Source: Rhexocercosporidium sp. MPI-PUGE-AT-0058
Taxonomy: Eukaryota > Ascomycota > Leotiomycetes > Helotiales
Direction of reading: 5' to 3'
Assembly (NCBI GenBank): GCA_020746875.1
Contig: JAGTJL010000001.1
Span: 2,914,001 to 2,978,000, forward strand
DNA: 64,000 nt
Part shown: positions 35,526 to 48,000 of the stretch, piece after piece
Layout: each line of letters starts with the position of its first letter
How positions within the stretch are numbered: the first letter of the stretch is position 1
Program-made: the position numbers and the translations under genes
The notes under the pieces: generated by a model
Databases searched by the model: none
What the model was told of the DNA's origin: nothing
The model's input: the letters and a program-made list of their open reading frames with translations, nothing else

Positions 35526-36330
35526 ATCTCGGAGCTGTTCTGGATCGAAAATTGCAGGTGCGCCTGCTGCCTACCTCCTCGCCGTGCCGTGCCCTTTATA
35601 GAACGAACGGCACGCAATTGTTGAAAGGATGGAAAGTGGGAAGTGTCCTGACTCTGTGTTAGTGTGCCGTCTTCTTGCTGTTGATCAAATGTTGAGAGGA
35701 ACAGATTCTGGAGGGTGCTCCTGTTCGTGCCTATCAAAGTAAGTAACTTACCTACTTATAACGTCAGCGCTGGTGATTCGCTTCTCAACCTTGACCACGC
35801 TCCTTACTTCTCTTCGAGGCAGTAGAAGCTAGAAACTTTAGTGAATCTTCTGGCTTTAAATTTCCCTTCTCCCTTCGAGTTTCTCCTTCTTTCTTTTCTT
35901 TCTTTTCCATACACTCTCGCGAGTGAAAACTTCGAATGTGGTGTTTGTGCGCCTGCATGTCGTAAATTCTTTGGAATCCAAAGGATGTCTCTGTTATTAC
36001 ACTGCCTCTAGTCGACGGCCGACACCCTTTTTTCATTGGGATATCAGCTTCGTGCTGGATGTGAAGAAGGTTGGTCTCTTGGGTTGTTGCCGTCATGATG
36101 TTTCTGCAGCGTGGTCGCGGGCGCTGTGTCTGTATCTGCACGCGAGCAAAGGCTGCACCTTGTATCTAGAATGGGATGGAGATGTGGCATAGTTTAGAAT
36201 GCATACAAATAGCACATCTTTGCTCACATGTCGTGTTGTGTTGTGATGTGTTGTCGTGATAGTTCCTGATGTGGGTGTCGCATGCTAGTGTCGTTGCGTT
36301 GAGGATGAGCTGTAGAAAGTGCTTGCCAAT

Positions 36331-36396
36331 GAGGACTAGCACAGCGGTAAGAGACAGTGCTCCTCTCGATTCCTGGTACGAAAATTGCTACATACC
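36331..36396 (+). repeat. tRNA-like segment, possible SINE head
   Basis: TAGCACAGCGG at 36337-36347 matches the Pol III A-box consensus TRGYNNARNNG. About 35 nt later TGGTACGAAAA resembles a damaged B box (GGTTCGAAnCC). No acceptor stem closes around it, so it is not a tRNA gene. Pol III-derived SINE heads look like this, but one copy in the window cannot prove it. Confidence 0.25.
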
Positions 36397-36870
36397 TATC
36401 CGTAGACTCCTTTAGTAGGTATTGTTACAACTTTGCGTGGATGTTACCGTCGCGTCAAGTTGTGGGTGAGCATATCGATCGCGATCGCAGGTCGTATGTA
36501 GCTATGGATAGAAGCTCAGCAGATTGATGTGATTTGCCACAACGTCTAGCAATGGACGCCACACGACAAAGAACCTAGTCTAGATTGACCAATGAATATA
36601 TTGAGCAGGGTTCTGTTGCAGTATTTATCAACCCCCACCATCACGTCACGTCGAGAATGTGAATGTGTTCTCAGGATGCATATGACCTTAAACTCCTAAA
36701 TTCTCGTTGCATCCTGCCATGACTACCGGTGGTACAGAGCATCCAGCGTATTATCTAGCTTTAATCGCGCGAAGAACAAAACTGAAAATGAAACGAAGCT
36801 TTCGAGGCGAGATATTATAAGAAGAGACGACGACAGACTACGATAGAAGACTACGAGGAAGAGATTATAA

Positions 36871-36957
36871 GGGAGACTACGAGAGAGACTACGAGAGAGA
36901 CTACGAGAGAGACTACGAGAGAGACTACGAGAGAGACTACGAGAGAGACTGCGAGGG
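36871..36957 (+). repeat. 12-bp tandem repeat encoding RDYE
   Basis: About seven near-perfect copies of a 12-bp unit (AGAGACTACGAG). One frame reads (RDYE)n and stays open into a Lys/Glu-rich tail, but no ATG starts it. It sits at the left edge of AT-rich DNA. Confidence 0.85.
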
Positions 36958-37420
36958 AGAATATCAAGACGACGAAGAGAGAAAAGTCTTTAGAAAAATA
37001 AAAGAAGTAAAGAAAGAAAACACAAGAACAAGAGAATATAAAAAGTATATATATCTAATAAATCCTCACTTTAAATCTCTATATTTACTTCTTTAAAGAG
37101 ATTAATATTGAAAGTAAATTTTACTTTATTTTTACATACACCTCGCTTCACGAAATGAGACTCTTAGTAAAGAAATCTACTCTTCTTTAGCGTATAAGTC
37201 TTTCTCCTTAGCATATAATACATTGTAATTACAAGTCACCTCGAGGAATTACCTCGAGAAGTCCTTTTCTAAGGATAATAACAACAAAGACCGGATTGAC
37301 AGTAAAATATTAATAGGCCAGTGGAGAATTCTGGCACGCGTTTTATGGATAATAACTCGCAAGTAAGAAAGTACATTTAAGAAATGCAAAACATCATACA
37401 ACTGTTATTTTATTAAATTC
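36958..37420. other. AT-rich block, possible RIP-mutated relic
   Basis: Sharp rise in A+T with many TA dinucleotides and stops in all frames, unlike the flanking DNA. This is the look of a repeat decayed by repeat-induced point mutation. No terminal repeats or transposon domains were identified. Confidence 0.4.
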
Positions 37421-38662
37421 GAAGAGGGCGAGATCTAGCTCATGGATGATTGTGCTCTAGGCATGCATTTGAACATCCATCGTTGATCTCACGTAAAGAT
37501 TGCCATCCATGAGAGAGGAATGGTGTTTTTATAGTTCGGTATGCCATGAACTGGAAAGATGGATAGAAATCTCCTTGTTTGCAGGAAATAAGCTTAGCTG
37601 CTCAAAGAAATTAGAGACCCTTCGATCATCTTTCAAAGTTCCAGAGGGGTTTGTGAGCGACGATCACGTGAATGTGTGAAGCCAACTCTCATCGGGCTTG
37701 GGAGGATCTAGAGCCCAAGTGACGACGGCAAATAAGACGAGGCAAATTCGTTTACCTAATCAGGTGCTCAAAGCCATTGACTGCTGCCTATTGCCCATTA
37801 TGTTGCCTTGAAGATGTAAGACGACGTAATCTTATGTAAACTCTCGCCGTTTAGTTCGACCCAAAAGCAAGCAAGTACTCGCAAATGCAGAGGCTGCCAA
37901 GACGAAGAAGAAAGTTATAAAGAACGGCAGTTGGTTTTACTTGGTGGCAGAAGACAAGCGAGACTGTCGGAGTGGACTTGAAAAGGCTCTAAACATGTCC
38001 TGCACAAACACGGAGTAAACAATCCAGCTATCGAGGATAATAAACGCAGGGACAACCACGGAGTCTTTTCTCCTTCATGATGATCACGATTTGGAATCCG
38101 TCATAAGTTTGTGAGCTGCTAATACTTACTGATAGTTCTGATAGCAACTGTCAGCGAGCACAGGGACAGTCTAGTTCTGATCTCGTAATCTAGTGCTCGC
38201 TAACTGGCCAGACCTTGCTAACCGAGAAAAATTATCATGCAGTGCCGAGCTTCGGGCCAAGAGGTTTCATAATCTAATCAGTTTCGGGAGAAGTCTGCAT
38301 GGATTTCTCGGGCGGGGTGCAGGACATTCACCGACAAGAAGAATATCTTGGCAGGTCTAGATTGTGGGGATGGTGATAACAGTCTCGACAGTCTTTAGAT
38401 CACCAGTCTCATACACTGTGACGCTCGGGAAGGTATGTCGAGCAGGGTCCGAAGAATCAACAGAACTATAATCTGATGCCAAGCTGAATGCATCTCGAGA
38501 GATCGGGTTACTAAGGACCAGAAAGAAGAGCCCAGTGACATCCAAAGTCCGGATTCGGAGTAGAGCCAACAGCGTGTGCAGCTTGTTCCGGGAATCTGTT
38601 TGGCTGGATAAATCTGACGGGTTGAATTCCGGCAAGGCCGTTCGAATATGTCAATCTCCCGG

Positions 38663-38671
38663 TTATCAGAT
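38663..38671 (-). promoter_or_regulatory. Candidate SreA-type GATA site ATCTGATAA
   Basis: The minus strand reads ATCTGATAA, an exact match to the ATCWGATAA consensus known for SreA/SRE iron regulators, 1.65 kb upstream of the sreA-like start. A match of this length can occur by chance; autoregulation is inference. Confidence 0.2.
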
Positions 38672-40322
38672 GCTTTAATGATGATGGACTTTCTGCTTGA
38701 CGGAATTGACCGGAGGACATCTCGATCGTTATTCTGGTTATGTCAAAAATGACTGACGACGACAACGACGATGTCACCATGGAGTGCAGATTGGACTGAT
38801 GTTGACCCCCTGGCCATGACCAGTTGATACTAGACCGCGATGGGATTTTTATATCTTGGCTGACCCACCCAAGAAAGGACTAGCCGTGTATAGCCAGCCA
38901 ATCAGACAGACGGTATTTTCAATCCGAAGGGCTGGAAGCGAGCTGGCTCCACTCAAATGGCATGAAAGATTAGATTCGCCGAGACGGTTAGGGCCCTGGA
39001 CACCAAACATAACGTGATCTGGTTCTGCCTGACTTCAACCACCTGTACACCTACACCCACACCACCGACCACCACAGTCGCCAAACCCTCCACACCCAAC
39101 CTTGATGAACGATACGACTCTGCTTCACATCCCACGGCCTTTCTCCCTGCCGCCGACCCCCCACGGATTGACTTATGGAAGCATCTCCTCTCACGACAGT
39201 ATTCTAATTAAGCCTCACCTTCACCATCTGGAAACGGGCACTGGCCGAAGCCGGACTGAAGTTGTTCAACCGGTGAAAGAGAGGAGAATCAATACCCCAA
39301 AATCACCAATTTCAAGGCCTGAGCCGACAACCTTTCCCCCCGAATCTGTCACTGGATGGCCCAGATTGGATTCAAGCAGAGTCCACAAAACCGCACAAGA
39401 AAGCCAAGAGGGGACGAGGAGGAGGTGCGAATCAGAGTGCAATAGCCCGAGTCAGCACAAACTTCAAGGCCCATCCCGCAGTCTCTCCATATCAAGCCTT
39501 CTTACTGGCAAGATAAACTACGACTCGCATGAAACAAAGAGTTTGAGTACACGCCACATCGTTTAACGGCCTATCCCCAGACTAAGGAGTGGCAGTGGAT
39601 TATTACGCCGTTGGACTATCTGAATCATCGCGTTTCCATTATACGTCCCGGTTCCGTGCTTGGAATTCTCAACTTCACACCTTCATCCCGAGATATCGAG
39701 ACAACCTCATTTTGGATAATCCGCTGATCAGGTGAAAGCTGGAAGTCTTAGCATTATCCAACCTTCTATTTGGTATCAGCCAGCACTATCGACGTCTCGA
39801 GAAAACACTGGCATTGGCATCTCCCTTATATCAAATTCAACTGATTGAGTGACAATCACAATCGTTGGACACTAATCCTTGACCAATCAGCCCATTTGGA
39901 GACATTCAGTCAACCCCTGGTCATCTCATCCCTCGACTCGAGCATCTTCCATCAGTATTCAAGCCAGCGATCCACGGGTGTTAATTTTGTGCGTCGTCGC
40001 TCTTGAATTCGACGCTGCCTATTCTCATCACTATCGTCCCTGCTTCTGCATACATGTCTGCATTGTGCTAGTCACAAGCCACCTAGGAGTAAACATAAAG
40101 CAAAAAGCTTATCTCGGTCGAACCCCGCATTCAGGTCCCGTTGCATTTTGCAGTCTGTCACTACCTTGGCATCGCATTATCGCTCAGCTTGTTTGCAACT
40201 TTTATCAACCCCATATCGTCTGGTTTGATTGACTCCACGCGCCTAATCCTCACCAGCGCCAGCTTGAGGGCACAGTAGCTCGATCTTGATCATCTACCAC
40301 ATCACGCACTCATCGTCTATCT

Positions 40323-42208
40323 ATGTGCTGTATCGTTCGACAAATACCAGGGACTGGCTTCATGTCGGATCACCCCATCTCAAACCACCCATTTGCCGAG
40401 ATGAGCAACAGAGATGCATTGTCGTCGCAGCAGCGTAGAGAAGACACATTTCCACTCCGGACAGCACTTCCAGCCAGGGAGCGATCAAGAGAGGAGATCG
40501 AACTCGCCCAACAATTACTAGGACACTCGCAAGGTCACCGCGATGTTTCTGGCGATAGTCCCTCACCAAGATATGACTCCCAGCAGCCTGCTTCCACAAG
40601 TCCATCCACAGACCGCTTGCGTCCAGCAACACCAGGCTCATTTTCGGAAGAAAATAGTCAAAGAGAACAGTCTTTTGCACCGTTATCCTCATCACAGCCT
40701 GATGTAGCCCCAAGTGGTCAAGTATGCAGGTAAGTGATATCAATTCAAGTGCATAGCCAGTAGCTGATTGTCACAGTAACTGCGGAACAAGTAGAACACC
40801 GCTCTGGAGACGATCTCCACAAGGCGCTACGATTTGCAATGCATGTGGTCTTTACTTGAAGGCACGAAATGCGTCGAGGCCAACAAACCTTAAGCGTCCG
40901 CCCTCAATCGTTGCATCAGGTCAAGGTACCCCAGAGCAACGAAGGTTATCGCCCTCAAGAGCTGGACCCAGTGGACATGTTGCGACTGGCGCTACCTATG
41001 TAACAACGGACAACAACACTGCAGGATCATGTCCTGGTGGTGGTAGGTGTAATGGAACCGGTGGGGCTGAAGGATGCAGTGGATGTCCGGCCTTCAATAA
41101 CAGAGTTTCGAAGAGTGCTCACGTTTCGGCTCCTCAGGGGTCGCCAGCACCGTCACAACCGCAGAATGACCAACCTACTGACGCTCCTTCACCAATTGAT
41201 GTTACCACGTTCAATATTCAGAGTCAAAACACAACTGTTGTTGTGGCTTGTCAAAATTGCGGGACGACTATCACTCCATTATGGCGTAGAGATGAGAGTG
41301 GTCATACCATATGCAATGCCTGTGGTATGCATTTCCTTGCTGGGTTTGAATGCTTTCTAACATGTACAGGTCTCTACTACAAACTTCATGGCGTCCATCG
41401 TCCCGTAACCATGAAGAAATCAGTCATCAAACGTCGAAAGCGCGTAGTTCCCGCATCCCAAGGAACGCAGGCCTCCGAAGTAGCAAGCACAACCATGGGT
41501 GGCTCACCTGAACCCGAACACGGATTATCATCCGAAGAAGCAGCCCGCGGTACCATCAATCCCGACGGCTCTGTAAATCTCGGACTCCGTCTTCGTGATG
41601 ATCAGGGCCGCTCTCTGCTTCCCGACCCAGTACAATCAAGTCGCGGCCATAATGGGCTCAGTTCCGACCTAACAGCCTATTCATCAGCATCTCTTTCCCA
41701 CACACACGACCATTCCGACTCTCTCAATAACGAGAATCGCTTACCGCCCATGACATCGTACCCACCCGCTCATCAACGACCATCCGTTTCACCCCATTCC
41801 TTCCTCTCCCCCTCACGGAAACGATCATTCTCGACCACAGAAATGGAACAACTGCCACCAATATCAGATAACGTCAACGCGAATTCCACGCAGCCCAAAC
41901 GTCTCAGCTCAATAAAATCCATCCTGAACCCAGGATATGCGGATCCAGCGGAATTGGATATGAGAGGAGAGAGAAGAAGTTCCTCGGGACACTATAGAGG
42001 GAGCCAGAGTCCGAATATGGGGTATGCGAGTAGTTCTGGGACTGCCGGGGGTAGAGAAAGGGAGCTGGAGAGGGAAAGGGAAACGCAGAGTGAAGGTGAG
42101 AGGAGTAAGATGGAGAGGAGGGAGATGTTAAAGTTAGAGGCAGAAAGGATGAGAGAGGCGCTCAGGGCGAAAGAGAGGGAGTTGGAGGAGTTGGGTATGG
42201 GGGAGTGA
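40323..42208 (+). CDS. sreA: SreA-type GATA regulator of iron uptake
   Basis: Nuclear repressor of siderophore and iron-uptake genes under iron-replete conditions (known for the SreA/URBS1/SRE family). Exons 40323-40729, 40777-41324 and 41370-42208; introns of 47 and 45 nt; 597 aa from the first ATG. In-frame ATGs at 40362 and 40401 are alternative starts. Two GATA zinc fingers of C-x2-C-x17-C-x2-C: finger 1 Cys 135-159, finger 2 Cys 294-318. Between them is the cysteine-rich region diagnostic of this subfamily, C-x5-C-x8-C-x2-C (CPGGGRC...CSGC), thought to sense iron. Downstream are a basic KRRKR stretch and a C-terminal Glu/Arg coiled coil (about 545-597). Intron 1 splits finger 1 after its first Cys; intron 2 splits finger 2 after its last Cys. 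Confidence 0.95.
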
Positions 42209-43780
42209 TATTTGGAGTGGTGAGGAAGAGAAAGTTGTGCAAAAACACTACACACAGTTCGGTACCTCACCCGAGCGACAGCGAAACCCATCAAATTGCG
42301 AAAGTTGCGTATTAGCGCGCGTGTTCTCTTCTATTCTGCATGGTCGCAAAAGGAGGCCTACGTATCCGCCGGAACTACGAAACAGATCAAACCCGCAACA
42401 GAGCGAATCGATGTGGAACGCATGGCGATTCGGATTGCTCCGGAAAAGTGTTATCTCATCGCAAGGGCGGGGGTAATTTGTCAGGTTCGGTGTTCAGGTA
42501 TGGGATTATAGGAGATGGGATGACATGGGATGTGTAGAGAAAAGATTATCAATAAGGGGTGAGGCTGTCTAGGTACTGTTGTAAATTACATCAGGATTCA
42601 GATGCAAAATATTAACGAGAACACTGAAACGGAGCCAGTAGATTGATAGATGAGTGTGTACTCCGTTCGTGCTCGGTGATTTGTGTCTAGAGTAAAGGGA
42701 AGGAAGAATGAAAAGACGGGGCCACAGGGTCTTTTGATCACAAGTGCTTCAATACGGTGCTCGGTCAGACAAGTGAAGTATTGAGAGGGAGAGACTAGAG
42801 GAGAGTTCGCTTAATGTAAGCTTGGGTAGGAGAAAGGTGGAGGCTCAAAAGGAAATATGGTATTTGTGGCCTCTGCTTCAATACATGCGCACATTAGGAA
42901 ATCCCCTAACAATGAATTACTCGAGACTCGTAACGTGGATATAAATCAACCAAAACAAGTAAAAATAAGCTGGAAAAGAAAAACGAAAAGTACTTTTGAC
43001 GACTACTCTTTTTAAGCTCTAAGCTTATTGTTTGCTACTGGCAAACAATGAAGCCCTGTTCCTCGATATATCACGCTCATGCTGACGCTCATTGAGCAAA
43101 TAGACCTTGGAAATCGAATTATCGTTCCTCCACCGGATTGGACCACCCGTTCTTGTTAATTCTATCACGTGCGTCAACATTGACACTGGCGAAGGTTTGA
43201 AATATGAGAGGTTTGTTTTAGGCTATCACGTGAAATATCTCGTTGTATTCTCTGAGATCTCCTGAGCCAAAGGCAGCCTAGGAGGTTCAGGTGTGGAGCT
43301 TCACTTACATAATCCTCCAAATTTTTGCACCATTACGTAGAAGCAGGATGTTCTGGCTGATCAGGGCATTCTGAACTCTTTCAAAGATGCATATGGTAAT
43401 TCAGTCTTCCGCCGTGAAGCAAAGTGAGAAGATTCGAGATGTCACGTTCAAAGATCTGTTCAAAAATGGGAATTCTGAGCTGGACAAATCTCATACTCTA
43501 CATTACAACATACATAGAATACAACTACCTATTATGGAAACAGCTTGATAGACGTACGTAACACCTTCGCATCTACAAACAGGGACAATCATTAGGAATT
43601 ACAACGTGGGACTGTTTTACCTCATCAAATCATATCCCCATCGCTGCGCTGGAACAAAAGTAATCATAACGCCATGCTATCAAAGGCAGGAACTCTTCCA
43701 ATGAGGATCAGCTTCGCCAAAAGGCTAAAGCACCAACCAAGTATCCAAGGTTCAATCATCGCGGAGTGTCTAATATCCAC
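42209..43780. other. Intergenic between converging genes
   Basis: 3' flanks of the GATA-factor gene and the aquaporin gene. Short frames at 42.2-42.5 kb overlap one another and show no domain; they are probably 3' UTR. Confidence 0.5.
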
Positions 43781-45066
43781 TCATCTTCTCCAATCAGCAC
43801 TGCGGTGCTCACGCGGCAACCCAGCGTGCGTGTTCTGCACGCTCCCCAAGCCTGGACCTTGGACACCTTGCACAGCACCTGCACGGGATGAGCCGTTATA
43901 CCCTGCTCCATTCACGTTCTGACGCTCCGAATCGCGCGGTAGCGCAGCGTGACTGCTCTGAACACTTCCCAAACCAGCGCCGTTGATACCAGCTGCGTTG
44001 GAATGGTCATGAGGATGAAGTGTCGTTGCCTGGCTGTGTGGGCTGCCAACTGCAGGTTCATGATGGTCGATACGCTGGATTTCGAGATCCTTGTCAGGTC
44101 GCTTGGTCTCGGTTGATTCCTCGCCGTTGACGGTGGTGTATTCGAGGGCTTTGATGAGCTTGAACTCGATGACTGCTAGGATGGAGCCTGCGAATGGGCC
44201 GACCCAGTAGATCCATTGGGTTGAGGCGAAAGACTTGGTTACGACAGCGGGTGCGAAAGAGCGGGCTGGGTTTAAAGAACCCCCTGTCCAGAATACACCT
44301 TTTCAGAGTCAGTATAATAGCTTGCAAGTATGAATATAAATAGGAGTGCCCACCAGTCAACTCGGCAATGAAGAGAGAGAGCCCAATGCCGACTGGTGCG
44401 ATGAAGTTGCCAGTATGCTTCTCAGCAGCCAGCATGAAAATCGTAAAGACGAGTGACATGGTGAGGAGCATCTCGATTATGACACCTTGTGCTACAGTAG
44501 TCGTTGCGCTTAGCTCTGTGCTGACGTTCAGACCACCTGTGAAGAGCGCGCTGACAATTGCCGCAGCGGCAATAGCAGCTACGATTTGTGTTACGAACAG
44601 GAGGACTGCCCGGACGAAAGTGATGGCGCCGATGAGGTACATTCCAACAGTCACCGCGGGATCTATTCAACCGGCATCAGCCATCAATCATGAAAACATT
44701 GAAACGGCTCAAAGCAAAATGGACATACTCACTGAACAAACCACCCGAGATTCTGAAGAAAGTCCACGCATTAACAGCAAGCGAGAATCCAAACGCAAGA
44801 CTGATGTACAGTAACTGCTGGGGTGTTTTCTGAACAGTCTCCGTGATGACCGTCGTGCCCGTGTTGGGATTCGACGAGACATTGGCGACTTGCGTCCCTG
44901 CGAAAGCGAAGAAAAGGAAGAGCAGCGTTCCAACGAATTCTCCAATTACGGCTACGAGGTGGCCGCGGATTGGTTTGGGGAGCGCCTGGAGGGTATTCTT
45001 GATGATTCGCGCTGTGGCATGTGCTAGTTTGCTGTCGTTGTGATGGCCAACGGCTTTGCTGAGCAT
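43781..45066 (-). CDS. Aquaporin (MIP family)
   Basis: Membrane channel for water and possibly small solutes. Exons 44733-45066, 44354-44662 and 43781-44298; introns of 70 and 55 nt; 386 aa. The first NPA (residues 112-114) is built across intron 1; the second is in GGSLNPARSF (224-226), followed by the selectivity Arg227. Six hydrophobic helices are visible (for example LVAVIGEFVGTLLFLFFAFAG and VVTKSFASTQWIYWVGPFAG). The NPA-to-NPA layout without the extra loop residues of glycerol facilitators suggests an orthodox aquaporin. The last 120 residues are a hydrophilic tail with two repeats of GLGSVQ(S/N)(S/T)HA(A/G)LPR. The frame is open upstream of the chosen ATG, but those codons encode a Leu-rich stretch unlike aquaporin N-termini. 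Confidence 0.93.
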
Positions 45067-48000
45067 TGTGGCTGATTTGTATGGAGAATGGACCTTGAAT
45101 GTCAAGATATAGATGTTTTGCAGGGGAGTGAGCAGACAATGAGCAAGGAGCAAGGTAAGTAGTAAGACAGGGTGAGACAACAATACCATATCCAGGAAAA
45201 CAAATCTCCTTATACCCCTTGTGTCTCCTCACCCATCCCCCCGGATTCCCAGCCACAGATCACCACCAGGATGATGACGATCCCCCACAGCCCATCAAAG
45301 AAGCACTCGGAGCCAGTCACAGCTAACAAGTTCAAAAAAACAGGTATTTTAAAGGACCCGTCCTTGGTCTAGCTACCACTCTTCCGTCTTCAAGCGCTGG
45401 GAATATGAATTGGCTTGACGACTAATGCGAAATTTCCCTCATTGTTTGACTTCAGTTGAGCCTAGCCACAGTTCAGCCACACACGTTGAGAGCTGCTGGT
45501 TGAGGAGAAACTTTCGTTGTTACGCGCTAAGTTGAAAAGCACCGCATTGGCTTGCCTACTCTCGTATCAGATCGCTAGATTGAATGAAATGATCTAATAA
45601 GGAGCGAGAGGATGTTCGTCATCGATCGACAAGTTTGTGGTTGCTGGTGCCGAACGCCACAGTTGGCGTTGTTTTAGTCTGGCGTTAGATGCGCGGCTCG
45701 GGTATGTTCTAGATCTAGGTCTCAATGTGTAGCGAGATCGTGATTGACCCCCTTTTGACGTTAGCCGATCTTCAAGGCATGGAAATCGGGAAGTGTCGCA
45801 ACGCGTGCTTTCCATATACTCGATGAGATGCTCGTCGTCACCGGCTAGTAAACACATCTCCAATTCGTGTTTCTGGAAAATGTGCTCGGAATAGTGAAGT
45901 GAAGATGGGAGTTGAGCTCTTCTCAATCTGCAATTCGAGATGTCGACTGTCAGCTCAAAGGGAGTGTCTCGAGATAGCTACTGGGCTCCGCTCCAGATTC
46001 TGCTAGCACTGATTAGGGGGATTTACTGTTGCGGTTACAAAGTTATGCAACATCACAGCAGGTTTCGGCTCCGGCATCAACGGATCGTAGTTCTGGTTAC
46101 TCGTGATCACTGAGTGCAGTCGCTGGTGACCATCTTCAAAAGGCAGGTATTGGAATCTCGAGGTAGGTCTAAATTAGGCTGAACTTCTGAAGGGTGAAAA
46201 TTCAGAAACCAGGAAGGCAGGCTGGTAGTACCCGCAAATGACAAAAAAGGAGGTTGCCTTTGACAGACGGCAAGACACTAACATTGCTCTCAGGATCTTC
46301 TGTACAACTTTGATCAAGGAAAGAATATAGGGTTCGCTCTCTTGCAGTCTCTCGAAACATTTTTGTGAGTTTGAAGGGGAAATGAGGTCGCTCTGCATGA
46401 CTCGGGAGCCGAAGCTGTCGAAATTATGCACTCATCACGACTGCCTAAGCAGCCCGACCCAGAGCGATTTTCATCTCTCGCTCGTCACCATTCACTCATC
46501 GACTTAACTTTTATCTACCAGGTCTATATCTTATGAGCATCCAAATCTTTGTTTCCTTTCTTGAAGCATAATGCAAACAGTTCGAACTTCGAACTTTCAC
46601 ATGCTCACCGTACCACCTCCTGGGGAAATTTGACTTGCCTAACTGTCATACCGTAACAGCACTAAAGGCCAATGACGCAGGATCCTTTCAGGATCTTTAC
46701 ACACAGATTCATAATGGCTTCGTGGCTGTGACCAGGTAGGTCGCTCTGGGCAAGATTGCCTTGTTTTCCCTGTCGGCAAGAGCACCTTCTTCTGCATGCT
46801 GCCAGGCTAGGGCAACCGGGTAGAGATGTGGGGCGGCCATCTCTATGTACGTATAGAATAATGTGCTTCGGATCTTGTACGAAATTAACCACCGAGGAAG
46901 AACCAGAGCAGTGCAAGGCTGAGCCGGTTTCGAGTTCTTACTGCACTCGGACCTAATGAAACTTGTGCGGAGTTCAACAACAGTTGGCTTTGAAATTGAG
47001 AGTTTGAACTTACCTCACTTGACTCGGTCATGGATATCTTCCTCATTCAAAGCTGATTCGTTCAAGTTACATGAGAGGAAGCATAATTGAAAACTCGGCT
47101 AATCGGGAGAAGTCGAGTCCGGCTTGATGAGAAAGACATTAAACTCGAGTCAGAATGGAGAATTGGCATTCCTCATCACATTGTCAAGACTGAGAGCTCA
47201 AATAATTGCGATATCATCGCAAATACATCATTCATATCAGTTTGGGGTTATACGATCACTTATCGCAGTAAATTAGTTTCTTGAGCTTATTCGAGGATCG
47301 GAAGCGGGACATGTTCCAGAGTGACATTTAAGCCTTTTTCCCTATGTGGAAAGCTGGAAGCTATATATTTCGAGAGCCGAGAGACTGTCTCAGATGTATA
47401 TTTTTCAATGGACCGAGGAACAATTCCGGAAATTATCGTCCCAGCGTTACCTGCTCAGGCGTAATAGTAGCTCGCTAAAGTTCGGTTGATGCCCAGACTC
47501 GTCAACAGAAAAAACAAAGTATACCAGCTTCCCAGATTAAGTCGGCAAGACTTTTAGGACTCACAAGCACGCCAGTTCAGACATTTGTTTTAGCTTGGCA
47601 GTTTTAGGATAGACTTCGGGAAATAACTCTATACGAGTTCAGCTGTCAAACTCAAAGTACACTGGTAATTGTTGTTTACAACTTGACTTGCTGCAGGCCA
47701 CCTGATCTCGCATATTTATTTTATGCCCGCCTGACTTTGTCTTTTACAAGTATTCCAGTTATGCAAATATACAAGGACATAATTATTTAATAATTGCCGT
47801 AAACTTGCAGATCTATAGCTCCAGTCTTTGCAGCTCAGATCGCGAGGATGAATTTGCTACAGACCTCATTCGAGACCAGCATTTTATCACCCGATGTCGT
47901 TTCTCTGATACACAAGCTAATTCTTTTCCCAAACCTTATCAGACTCTACGATCGCCAGTGGAGCAGCAATAGGCGACAAAAATGCAGCTCTCGTGCACGA

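Larger units (their letters stand above)
35526..40322. other. 4.8-kb gene-poor region
   Basis: No supported gene. It contains a tRNA-like segment (36331-36396), a 12-bp tandem repeat (36871-36957), an AT-rich block to about 37.4 kb, and about 2 kb that probably serves as the promoter and 5' leader of the GATA-factor gene. Frames at 38357-38780 (-) and 39102-39566 (+) are low-complexity or have no upstream support. Confidence 0.5.

Noticed and set aside
36871..36957. CRISPR-like repetition
   Set aside because: The 12-bp units are contiguous without spacers; this is a tandem repeat in a eukaryotic genome.
38357..38780. Two overlapping minus frames that might join into one small gene
   Set aside because: No credible splice pair links them, and neither shows a family motif.
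45594..45926. 110-codon minus frame
   Set aside because: Begins with TTG rather than ATG and has no recognisable domain; a required upstream exon could not be found convincingly.
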